A DNA stretch of 29,590 nt from DAOMOP01 sp035444405 (GCA_035444405.1 DAOMOP010000031.1:1-29590); one strand, 5' to 3'; shown: positions 16,315 through 23,212, counted from the stretch's first letter. Translations and numbers: made by a program. The notes: a model not told the origin generated them from the sequence alone.

Positions 16315-16923
16315 ATGCCCAACGTCACCTCCATCGAATCGACCCCCAACCCGCTGGCCACCAAGTTCGTGCTCGATGCGCCGCTGCAGATCCAGTCCGC
16401 GCGCCAGTTCGAATCGGCTGCGCGTGCTGCCGCCGATGCGCTGGCAGCGAGCCTGTTCGAGATCGACGGCGTCGCTCAGGTCTTCTACACGAACGACTTC
16501 GTGACGGTGACCCGTTCGCCCGACGCCGACGCGGACGCGCTCGCGGACGCCGTCGCCGAACGCATCGAGGACTACAAGCCGAAGCGCGTGTTCTCGGTGT
16601 CGCGCGAGGGCGCGCCCGCTGCGGCCGCCGCGCCGGCCGCTCATGAGGCCGACGGGTACGAGGACGAAGCGTTCGAGACCGATGCCGACGATCCCGAGCT
16701 GCTGATGCGGATCAACCAGATTCTCGATGAACATATCCGTCCCTATCTGCTCAAGGATGGCGGTGGACTCGACCTGCTCAGCCTGCAGGACTTCTCGCTG
16801 ACGGTGCGTTACAAGGGTGCCTGCGGCGGCTGTCCGTCGGCGGTCACCGGCACGCTGTTCGCGATCAACAACCTGCTGCAGAACTACGTCGACGACCGCA
16901 TCCAGGTCGTGCTCGACTACTGA
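16315..16923 (+). CDS. NFU-type iron-sulfur cluster carrier (Nfu N domain plus NifU C-terminal domain)
   Basis: The 202-residue protein has an Nfu N-terminal domain at residues 5-95 (IESTPNPLATKFVLD, LFEIDGVAQVFYTNDFVTVTR), an Ala/Glu/Asp-rich linker, and a NifU C-terminal domain at 125-202 (IRPYLLKDGGGLDLL, VRYKGACGGCPSAVTGTL) with the cluster-binding Cys170 and Cys173. Such proteins carry [4Fe-4S] clusters to apo-targets. The ATG lies after a CCGAGGAC segment. It is divergent from rnfA and shares an operator-rich promoter region, so it probably helps load the many Fe-S proteins made under the same conditions (Rnf, KorB, BCR, AOR). An intrinsic terminator follows. Confidence 0.9.
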   Translation: MPNVTSIESTPNPLATKFVLDAPLQIQSARQFESAARAAADALAASLFEIDGVAQVFYTNDFVTVTRSPDADADALADAVAERIEDYKPKRVFSVSREGAPAAAAAPAAHEADGYEDEAFETDADDPELLMRINQILDEHIRPYLLKDGGGLDLLSLQDFSLTVRYKGACGGCPSAVTGTLFAINNLLQNYVDDRIQVVLDY

Positions 16924-16982
16924 GCTCGCCGGCAGCCCGGCGGGGGCGGCGGGGGCCGCCGCTGCCGGAGGGCCGGCGCGTG

Positions 16983-17003
16983 CGCACCGGCGAAACCGGT
17001 GCG
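16983..17003 (+). terminator. Hairpin after nfu without T-run
   Basis: CGCACCGG (16983-16990) and CCGGTGCG (16996-17003) pair perfectly around CGAAA. It precedes the stronger terminator at 17027 and may protect or help terminate the nfu transcript. Confidence 0.4.
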
Positions 17004-17026
17004 ACTGTCTTCGACGCTCTCCGCGG

Positions 17027-17067
17027 CCCCGGTGGTCCGACCCGCACGGACGGACCACCGGGGTTTT
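17027..17067 (+). terminator. Intrinsic terminator of nfu
   Basis: CCCCGGTGGTCCG (17027-17039) pairs perfectly with CGGACCACCGGGG (17051-17063) around an 11-nt loop, followed by TTTT. The 13-bp stem and T-run read on the plus strand. It ends 6 nt before the stop codon of the convergent AOR gene; on the minus strand there is no T-run, so it is only possibly bidirectional. Confidence 0.8.
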
Positions 17068-17073
17068 CCTCGA

Positions 17074-19395
17074 TCAACCGCCCGCCAGAGCCGGAATCAG
17101 CGCCACTTCGGCACCGTTTCGGATCGGCATCGACTGCTCGCCGGACATCACCATCTGACCGTCGATCGCGACGTTGAGCGAGCGGTCGGCCACTTCGGCC
17201 GCGTCCTTGCCGAGCCGCCGCGCCAGCGCCTGGCGCAGCTCGGCGATGTTGGCGACCGGCTCGTCGATCACGACCGTGCGCACCGGGCTGCCGGGCAGGC
17301 GCACGCGCACGGCGAAGCCGGTCACGACGTCGGCCAGGCGCACGTGCCAGTCGGGCTTCGGCAGACCTTCCGAATCGAGCCCGGTGAGCTCGTAGAAGCG
17401 CGCCTTCAACGCTTCGAATTCGGCGCGGTCGATCTTCTCGCCCTTGAACGGGCCGACCTGGATCGGCTCTTCGAACCAGCGCCGCGGCAGCGTATCGTCC
17501 TTCGCGCGCAGGCCGAAGCGGCCGTTCAGCAGGCGCTCGACGCCGATGATGTTGCGCCCGCACTCGTCGAGCGCCTCGGCCGACAGGTCGAGGCCGGCGA
17601 GCTCGTGCAGCTGGCGGCTGAAGTCCTCGAGGTCGGGCAGGCTCGGCGAGTTGAACAGCTTGGTGTTGAAGCGGCACATGCCGACCGAGTCGCCCACCGC
17701 GTAGGTGTTCTCGCAGCGGCGCACGGCGTACTCCTTGCCCGCGTAGCTGTTCGGTTCGGCGGCGACGAAGCCGCCGTAAAGCGCGGTCTTGAAGGCTGGA
17801 TCGTCGTTGATGCGCGCGTTGATCTCGAGCGTGACGCGGTTCCTGAGGTGGTCCATGCCGCGCGTGGCGACCGACAGCCCGAGCGCGAAGGCCTTGAGGA
17901 TGCGCGCATCGTGCGGGTCGGACTGGAACAGGCCCTTCACCGCCATGCGGTACTTGAGGGCCTCGGCCGGATACTTGCCGCGCTCGACCGCACGCGTCGT
18001 GTCGGCGATGGTGTCGCCGAAACCCTCGCGCCGCGAGGTCATGAAGAGCAGCTGTTCGACGACCGCGTAATTGCCCCACGAGAGGTCGAGCCCGCCGGTG
18101 TCGGCCGCCGTGATCAGGCCGCGCTGCCACAGCTCCATCGCCCAGCCGATCGCGCCGCCGGTGCTCGCCGAATCCATCCCGAGGTCGTTCAGGATGTTGT
18201 TCAGGCGCAGCACCTGCTCCGGTTCGCGGATGCCGAGGTTGGGGCCGAACTTGCCGACCGTCACGTACTCGGGGCCGTCGCCGTGGTCGTACTTGTCGAA
18301 CACGCCGTCGCCGCGGATTCCGCGGTAGCTCTTCTCGCGGTGATGCTCGATCTGCGTCTGCGCCTTGTCGTAGCTGGCGTTGCCCGCAAGCCCCTTCAGC
18401 GCGCTCGCGCCCCAGCCGCCCTTGCCTTCGGGGGTGAGATCGTTCATCGCGCGGCACTGCACCGGGCACAGGTAACAGCCGTCCATGCCGGGCCGATAGG
18501 GGTCGAAGTTGTCGGCGTCGAGCGTGTCGTGCCAGGTGGTTTCCTGATTGTTCTTGGTGCCGATCGCGCCAAGCGTGCGGCTGGGCTTGTACAGGAAGGG
18601 CGTGCCGACTTGCTTGAGCGCATTCTGGATCACGCTGGTGCCGAGGATCTTCTGCCCGATCGCCTTGCCGCCGAGCTTGAATTCCTTGGAGGTCTTGATC
18701 TGCTGGCCCTTGCCGCGCACGAGGATGGCCTTGAGGTTCAGCGAGCCCATCTTCGCGCCACCGCCACCGCGCGCCCAGATCGCTTTCGGGCCGCCCATGA
18801 TGCCGGCCGACAGCACGAGGTTCTCGCCGGCGCGCGTGATGCGCGCCATCGCCATCGTGTCGCGCTCCTTGCAGTCGAAGTCGCGCTCGATCGCGGCGGT
18901 GAAGTCGATGTTGTCCAGGCCCAGATACGGGGTGGCGTCGCGGAAGGCGATGTCGTTGCCGTGGATCTCGAGCAGCGTCCACTGCGCGTTGCGCCCGTAC
19001 AGCACCAGATGGTCGTAGCCGTTGCGTTTCAGGAAGGCCGGAAAGTAGTCGCCGCCGCTCGCATCGAGGATGGCCTGGCTCTCCGGCGAGCGGCTGGTGA
19101 AGTTGCCGCGCGTGGCCGAAGGCAGCGTCGTCGTCATGATGCCGACGCCGAAGATCAGCGGCACTTCCGGGTCGAGGGCTTCGCGGCCGTCCTCGAGCAG
19201 GTTGTACAGCAGCGCCATGTTCGCGCCACGCCCGCCGAGGAAGGTGCGCACCAATTCCATCGGCAGGTAGGCGCTGCGCGTGGTGCGCTGCGCGAGGTCC
19301 ACGAACAGGATCCTGCCCTGTCCGGCGTACTGCGGGGTCGGCTCGAGGCGTGCCAGCAGCCGTTCGATCCGGTTTCGGATACCACTCTCCATCAT
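17074..19395 (-). CDS. Aldehyde:ferredoxin oxidoreductase-family protein fused to a MoaD/ThiS-like domain
   Basis: Residues 1 to about 690 are an AOR-family tungsten/molybdenum-pterin oxidoreductase: GRILFVDLAQRTTR at the N-terminus, FLGGRGANMALLYN, WARGGGGAKMGSLNLKAI (pterin-binding), the cluster ligands Cys307, Cys310, Cys314 (CYLCPVQC), and the DSVGMC motif with the fourth ligand Cys574. Residues about 693-773 form a separate beta-grasp domain (VRVRLPGSPVRTVVID, VANIAELRQALARRL, VAIDGQMV, IRNGAEVALIPALAGG) ending in Gly-Gly, the MoaD/ThiS tail. AORs oxidise aldehydes to acids with ferredoxin; the substrate here is unknown. Typical AORs are about 605-650 residues, this one 773. The start is MMESG after a GGAGAGAG site. 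It appears monocistronic, with an FNR-like box upstream. Confidence 0.85.
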   Translation of the reverse strand: MMESGIRNRIERLLARLEPTPQYAGQGRILFVDLAQRTTRSAYLPMELVRTFLGGRGANMALLYNLLEDGREALDPEVPLIFGVGIMTTTLPSATRGNFTSRSPESQAILDASGGDYFPAFLKRNGYDHLVLYGRNAQWTLLEIHGNDIAFRDATPYLGLDNIDFTAAIERDFDCKERDTMAMARITRAGENLVLSAGIMGGPKAIWARGGGGAKMGSLNLKAILVRGKGQQIKTSKEFKLGGKAIGQKILGTSVIQNALKQVGTPFLYKPSRTLGAIGTKNNQETTWHDTLDADNFDPYRPGMDGCYLCPVQCRAMNDLTPEGKGGWGASALKGLAGNASYDKAQTQIEHHREKSYRGIRGDGVFDKYDHGDGPEYVTVGKFGPNLGIREPEQVLRLNNILNDLGMDSASTGGAIGWAMELWQRGLITAADTGGLDLSWGNYAVVEQLLFMTSRREGFGDTIADTTRAVERGKYPAEALKYRMAVKGLFQSDPHDARILKAFALGLSVATRGMDHLRNRVTLEINARINDDPAFKTALYGGFVAAEPNSYAGKEYAVRRCENTYAVGDSVGMCRFNTKLFNSPSLPDLEDFSRQLHELAGLDLSAEALDECGRNIIGVERLLNGRFGLRAKDDTLPRRWFEEPIQVGPFKGEKIDRAEFEALKARFYELTGLDSEGLPKPDWHVRLADVVTGFAVRVRLPGSPVRTVVIDEPVANIAELRQALARRLGKDAAEVADRSLNVAIDGQMVMSGEQSMPIRNGAEVALIPALAGG

Positions 19396-19732
19396 TCTCT
19401 CTCCGGCCTGACAGTCCACATGCTGTCGTTGCAGGAAGTATCGAGCAAAAAATGGTTGATATCAAACAGTTTGAGTTCGCCCGTTGACCTAGGTCAACAG
19501 CAAAGGATGCGCGGCCCGGTGGACGGTCCGTCCGTCGTGCGGGCCGCGTCTTGCATCGCTGCGGGCAGCCCAGAAGCCGCGACCCCGCGGGCCATCTCGG
19601 CCGGCGGGGTCGCGGGGGTCGGTGCGCCAAGGGCCGGATCGGCCCGTCGAAGCGGCGCATCCATGGCGCGAAGGGGCAGGGTCTGGCTGCAACGGTGACG
19701 GGCGGCGGCCGGTCACGGCCGCGCTGTCGCGC
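19396..19732. other. Intergenic region between rubrerythrin-like and AOR-MoaD genes, with two large hairpins
   Basis: The 337 nt hold the FNR-like palindrome and candidate AOR promoter near the low end. Two strong inverted repeats follow: GCGGCCCG (19511-19518) with CGGGCCGC (19540-19547), and CCGCGACCCCGC (19577-19588) with GCGGGGTCGCGG (19604-19615). They lie downstream of the kor-rubrerythrin operon and may end or stabilise its transcript, but neither has a clear T-run. No gene was recognised here. Confidence 0.5.
19484..19497 (-). promoter_or_regulatory. FNR/CRP-type palindrome upstream of the AOR-MoaD gene
   Basis: TTGACCTAGGTCAA is a perfect 14-bp palindrome of the form TTGAC-N4-GTCAA, close to the FNR consensus TTGAT-N4-ATCAA. 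A -10-like TATCAA lies on the minus strand at 19461-19456, 32 bp from the palindrome centre, as expected for an FNR class II promoter with the site near -41.5. It differs in one base from the palindrome between korA and had. Confidence 0.6.
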
Positions 19733-20275
19733 TCACTCCTGCAGCAGCGGAGGATCGGGGTCTTCGCGCCAGCCCTTTTCGGGGCGCTCGAACTTCGCCA
19801 GCCACTGCTCGAGCAGCGTCACGTGTTCGACCTCGGTCGCATGCAGTTCCTCGGCGAGCTTGCGCACGTCCTCGCGCTCACTCTGCGCCGCGAGCTTCGC
19901 GTAGAACTCGACGCCGAGCCGCTCGTGCTTGAGCGCCAGCGCGATCGCATGATACGGCTGCATCAGGTAATGCACCTCGCGTGCATTCGTCGACAGCGAT
20001 TCGGGGCTTTCCGGAGTTTCCCACACAAAGTCCCACGGTGCGATGTGCGGCAACTCCATGCCTTCGCTCAGTCCGTTGACGTTGTCGACGTGCAGCTTCT
20101 CGATCTCGGCGAGCTTGCGAAACAGCGCGGCGACTTCAGGATTGTTGTGCACATCCATCTGGTCGGCCAGTTCCTGATAGCGCTCGACCGCCTCGGTTTC
20201 CATCGCGAGGGCGTGGGCGAGCAGTTCCTCGACGGTTTCGATCGTCTTGTTCTCCGGCTGGTCGGAAGCGCTCAT
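19733..20275 (-). CDS. Rubrerythrin/ferritin-like diiron protein
   Basis: The 180-residue all-helical protein has two halves with ferritin-like iron ligands: AMETEAVERYQELADQM and EIEKLHVDNV in the first, LKHERLGVEFYAKLAAQSE and ELHATEVEHVTLLEQWL in the second. The E-x6-Y and E-x2-H spacings are those of rubrerythrin-type diiron sites. There is no C-terminal rubredoxin domain, so it is not a classical rubrerythrin. Such proteins often reduce peroxide or bind iron in anaerobes. Its start codon overlaps the korB stop (ATGA), so it is made together with the oxygen-sensitive oxidoreductase; protection of it, or of benzoyl-CoA reductase, is an inference. Confidence 0.82.
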   Translation of the reverse strand: MSASDQPENKTIETVEELLAHALAMETEAVERYQELADQMDVHNNPEVAALFRKLAEIEKLHVDNVNGLSEGMELPHIAPWDFVWETPESPESLSTNAREVHYLMQPYHAIALALKHERLGVEFYAKLAAQSEREDVRKLAEELHATEVEHVTLLEQWLAKFERPEKGWREDPDPPLLQE

Positions 20276-21111
20276 AGCAGAAACTCCTCTTCGAGTGCGA
20301 CGACGGAATCGACGCTCGCTTTCATGGACGGTTGGAAGGGCTTGCGGTCACCGCGGAAGAGCACGCCGAGGTTGAAGCCGTCGTCGCTCATCAGGCGGCG
20401 TGCCGCGCGCGCCGGATCGGTGGTCGCCTCGACCGGCGCGGCACGCACGCCGTCTTTCCAGTTGCGCTGCTCAGGGCGGAAGGTCACGCACGGCGAGAGG
20501 ATTTGCACGAACGAGAAGCCCGGATGGCGGATCGCCTCGGCGACGATGCGCGCGACGTTGTTCGGGTCGCCCGAAAAGCCGCGCGCGATGAAGTTCGCGC
20601 CGGAGGCGAGCGCGATCACCAGCGGATGGAACGGGTTGATGCCGGTGCCCTGCGGGGTGAGCTTGCTCTTTTCCCAGTCCGGTGCGGTGGTCGGCGAGGC
20701 CTGACCCTTGGTCATGCCGTAGACCTCGTTGTCCATGACGATGTAGGTCATGTCGACGTTGCGCCGGCACGCGTGCATGAAGTGGTTGCCGCCGATCGAG
20801 AAGCCGTCGCCGTCACCGCCCGAGGCGACCACGGTGAGCTCGGGGCGCGATACCTTGATGCCGGTCGCGATCGGCAGCGCACGGCCATGGACGCCGTGAA
20901 AGCCGAACACGTTGGTGTAGGCGGGAATGCGCGACGAGCAGCCGATGCCGGAAACGAGGGCGACGTTCTCGGGCGGGATCGACAGCTCGGCCAGCGCCTT
21001 GGTGACCGCCGACAACACCGAGAAGTCGCCGCAGCCCGGACACCACACCGGCTTGACGTCGGACTTGTAATCGCGCGCGGTGAAGCTCGCGCATGCAGAG
21101 GTGGCATCCAT
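20272..21111 (-). CDS. korB: 2-oxoglutarate:ferredoxin oxidoreductase, beta subunit
   Basis: The 279-residue protein holds the thiamine-diphosphate domain: VKPVWCPGCGDFSVL with cluster ligands Cys24 and Cys27, SGIGCSSRIP with Cys58, the TPP/Mg motif GGDGDGFSIGGNHF (about residues 98-111), and VYGMTKGQASPT. A fourth cysteine in LSPCVTF completes a likely [4Fe-4S] site. The family oxidises a 2-oxoacid with CoA and passes electrons to ferredoxin. In Thauera aromatica a two-subunit enzyme of this type regenerates ferredoxin for benzoyl-CoA reductase. The ATG lies 2 nt after the korA stop, and the frame is open far upstream inside korA. It overlaps the rubrerythrin-like gene by 4 nt. Specificity for 2-oxoglutarate is by context, not by residues I can read. 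Confidence 0.9.
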   Translation of the reverse strand: MDATSACASFTARDYKSDVKPVWCPGCGDFSVLSAVTKALAELSIPPENVALVSGIGCSSRIPAYTNVFGFHGVHGRALPIATGIKVSRPELTVVASGGDGDGFSIGGNHFMHACRRNVDMTYIVMDNEVYGMTKGQASPTTAPDWEKSKLTPQGTGINPFHPLVIALASGANFIARGFSGDPNNVARIVAEAIRHPGFSFVQILSPCVTFRPEQRNWKDGVRAAPVEATTDPARAARRLMSDDGFNLGVLFRGDRKPFQPSMKASVDSVVALEEEFLL

Positions 21112-21113
21112 GT

Positions 21114-22832
21114 TCAGCTCCAATTGACCAGTTGGCCGAAGACTTCGGCGGGACGAATGGGAAGGGGGCCGGGCCGGTGGAACACGCGCACGCTGCCCGG
21201 CAGGTCGTAGTGGGCGCGCAGGTAGCGGTGGAACTGGGCGCCGTGGCTTTGCTCGACGATCAGGATACGGCTCGCGCCGTCCAGCGCCGCGGCGAGCTTC
21301 TCGGGCTGCGCCGGCGACAGCAGGCGCATCGACACCAGGCGCGCCTTGCGGCCGCTGGCGCGCCAGCGCTCGAGCGCCTCGCGCACCGGTCCGGTGGTCG
21401 AACCCCAGGTGATGACGGCGATGTCGCCGTCGCCCTCGATGTCGGCCCAGTGGGCGCCGTAGTCGTGGCCGGTCAGCTTGCGCAGGCGCTTGTCGAGCTG
21501 CGCGCTGTGGTCGCCGGCCGCGCTCGACGGGGTGCCGACCTCGTTGTGCTCGAGGCCGTCGGCGGTGTACTGGTAGCCCTTCATGCCGGGCGCCGCCATC
21601 GGCGACACGCCCGATTCGGTGTTCAGATAGCGGCGGTAGCGGCCCTCGGGCGCGCCGCTCGGCCGCAGGCGGCTGGCGCGGAAGCCGGGATCCTCGGGTG
21701 GCGCGATCGTCGCGCGGCTCTGGCCCAGCGACTGGTCCGACAGCACGATCGCGGCGGTCTGCAGCGCTTCCGAGAGCGACACCGCCCACTGCGTCGTGAA
21801 CGCACAGTCGGCGAGCGAGTTCGGCGCCAGCACGAGGTGCGGCGCGTCGCCGTGCAGGCCGTACAGCGCGATGTTGAGGTCGCTCTGCTCGGACTTGACC
21901 GGAATGCCGGTGGACGGGCCGCCGCGCATCACGTTGACGATGGTGACCGGCACTTCGGCCGCGACCGACAGGCCGATCGATTCCATCATCAGCGCCAGCC
22001 CCGGACCGGCGGTCGCGGTCATCGACGGCGTGCCGCCGTAGGAGGCGCCGATGATCTGGTTGATCGACGCGAGCTCGTCCTCGGCCTGCACGAGCACGCC
22101 GCCGAGCTTGGCGAGGTTGGGGGCGAGCCACTCGAGCACCTCGGTGCCCGGCGTGATCGGATAGGCGGCGACGAAGCGGATGCCGGCGCGCACGCCGCCG
22201 AGGCCCGCCGCCTCGTTGCCGGTGATGCTCCACAGCTTCTTGTCGACCGCCTTGGGCGGCGCGAGCTTCGGCATCTCGGGCAGCGACGCGGCAAACGCCA
22301 TGCCGGCGCGCATCGACGCCTCGCTCGCGGCGAGCGCCTCGGCGCCTTTCTTCTTCAGCGACGAGTGCAGCACCGCCATCAGCGCATCCTCGGGCAGGCC
22401 GACCATCGCCGCCACCACCCCCAGCGCGATCATGTTCGCGCGTCCGCCGGGGATGTCCTTGGCCATCTGCTTGAACGGAAGGTCGCCGCGACGCGCGCCC
22501 TTGGCCTTGATCTGCTCGGGAAAATCACCGCCGTCGGGGTCGCCGAGCACGAGGCCGTCCGAGCCCATCGGGATCTCGGCGGCGAAGCGCCCGACGTTCT
22601 GCCAGTCGATCGCGACCAGCAGGTCGTAATAGTCGTCGTGCGACTGCACGGGCTCGGTGGACAGGCGCAGCATCGCAGCCGCTTCCCCGCCGCGGATCTG
22701 CGCGCCGGACGAGCGCGTCATGTAGCCGTGCCATCCTGCGTGACCGGCCGCATCGAGCAGCATGTTGCCTGCGGTCATCACGCCGGCACCGCCGCTGCCG
22801 GCAAAGGTTATAGAAACCGATCGGGCTGTCAT
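21114..22832 (-). CDS. korA: 2-oxoglutarate:ferredoxin oxidoreductase, fused gamma-alpha subunit
   Basis: The 572-residue protein has a gamma domain at residues 1 to about 190 (VSITFAGSGGAGVMTAGNMLLDAAG, SSGAQIRGGEAAAMLRLS) fused to an alpha domain from about 195 (GIRFVAAYPITPGTEVLEWL, EDELASINQIIGASYGGTPSMTATAGPG, VMRGGPSTGIPVKSEQSDL). This matches the large subunit of two-subunit KGOR enzymes; no ferredoxin-like delta domain is present. The start follows a TGGAGA site. The candidate transcript start near 23028 leaves a leader of about 195 nt. It is divergent from the had-oah-dch-bcr operon and shares an FNR-like palindrome and ACGT operators with it. Confidence 0.92.
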   Translation of the reverse strand: MTARSVSITFAGSGGAGVMTAGNMLLDAAGHAGWHGYMTRSSGAQIRGGEAAAMLRLSTEPVQSHDDYYDLLVAIDWQNVGRFAAEIPMGSDGLVLGDPDGGDFPEQIKAKGARRGDLPFKQMAKDIPGGRANMIALGVVAAMVGLPEDALMAVLHSSLKKKGAEALAASEASMRAGMAFAASLPEMPKLAPPKAVDKKLWSITGNEAAGLGGVRAGIRFVAAYPITPGTEVLEWLAPNLAKLGGVLVQAEDELASINQIIGASYGGTPSMTATAGPGLALMMESIGLSVAAEVPVTIVNVMRGGPSTGIPVKSEQSDLNIALYGLHGDAPHLVLAPNSLADCAFTTQWAVSLSEALQTAAIVLSDQSLGQSRATIAPPEDPGFRASRLRPSGAPEGRYRRYLNTESGVSPMAAPGMKGYQYTADGLEHNEVGTPSSAAGDHSAQLDKRLRKLTGHDYGAHWADIEGDGDIAVITWGSTTGPVREALERWRASGRKARLVSMRLLSPAQPEKLAAALDGASRILIVEQSHGAQFHRYLRAHYDLPGSVRVFHRPGPLPIRPAEVFGQLVNWS

Positions 22833-23039
22833 CTTGGTTCTCCAGGTTTAACTGCAGGCCGGCGAGGCCGGTTCGGGTTTGCACGCCGCACGCTCTTGCT
22901 CGCCCGCCTCTTTCCGGCGGGGTCGCCGCTGCGACTGTTGTATTGCGTGTGCGCTTGTCGCCGGTCAAGACCGGTCTGATTCCCGCGCCACGAGCGGAAA
23001 AACGCTTGCCGAATCTCACCTTCGATGGTGATAAAGTTT

Positions 23040-23055
23040 ACGTTGACGCAAACGT
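23040..23055 (-). promoter_or_regulatory. ACGT-repeat operator overlapping the korA -10 (site 4)
   Basis: Half-sites ACGT (23040), ACGC (23046) and ACGT (23052) lie at 6-bp period, the same design as sites 1, 3 and 5. The block touches the candidate korA -10 (TAAACT) and fills the space down from the FNR-like palindrome at 23063. A protein bound here would compete with RNA polymerase. Confidence 0.6.
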
Positions 23056-23062
23056 CACCTTG

Positions 23063-23076
23063 TTGACATAGGTCAA
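23063..23076. promoter_or_regulatory. FNR/CRP-type palindrome between korA and had
   Basis: TTGACATAGGTCAA has the form TTGAC-N4-GTCAA and differs in one base from the perfect palindrome before the AOR-MoaD gene. Its centre is about 32 bp from a -10-like box on each strand (TAAACT for korA, TAACTT for had), so a single FNR-like dimer could activate both directions. Azoarcus uses an FNR-family activator (AcpR) for anaerobic benzoate genes; whether its orthologue acts here is an inference. Confidence 0.6.
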
Positions 23077-23165
23077 CCCGCCCACTTTCCTTCTCGGTTA
23101 ACTTTGCGTCCAACATGCAGTCGCGTCGTACCGGTTCGGTCCGGTGTCAATGCGGAAAAAAGTGG

Positions 23166-23181
23166 ACGTTAACGTCAACGT
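23166..23181 (+). promoter_or_regulatory. ACGT-repeat operator upstream of had (site 5)
   Basis: Three perfect ACGT half-sites lie at 23166, 23172 and 23178, with GACGTTAACGTC forming a perfect 12-bp palindrome. The block ends 31 nt before the had start codon, and some 55 nt downstream of the transcript start suggested by the FNR-like box, where it could act as a roadblock. No good -10 fits a promoter centred on it. Confidence 0.65.
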
Positions 23182-23212
23182 AATTTTGCAACGTAGTGCA
23201 CGGAGGAGCCAG

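Larger units (their letters stand above)
22833..23212. other. korA-had divergent regulatory region
   Basis: These 380 nt separate the two main catabolic transcription units. From low to high coordinate they hold the korA leader, a -10-like TAAACT on the minus strand (23040-23035), an ACGT-repeat operator, an FNR-like palindrome, a weak -10-like TAACTT on the plus strand (23099-23104), and a second ACGT-repeat operator just upstream of had. No coding sequence is supported. Confidence 0.7.

Noticed and set aside
17074..19395. BamB, the AOR-type subunit of class II benzoyl-CoA reductase
   Set aside because: No other bam genes are present, the adjacent operon encodes the class I ATP-dependent enzyme, and the fused MoaD-like domain does not fit BamB.
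16999..19698. An 899-codon open plus-strand frame opposite the AOR-MoaD gene
   Set aside because: It is the antisense shadow of a gene with intact cofactor and cluster motifs.
23144..23212. An upstream ATG start for had adding 23 residues
   Set aside because: The added residues (KVDVNVNVIL) are a translation of the ACGT operator; a strong GGAGGAG site lies before the ATG at 23213.
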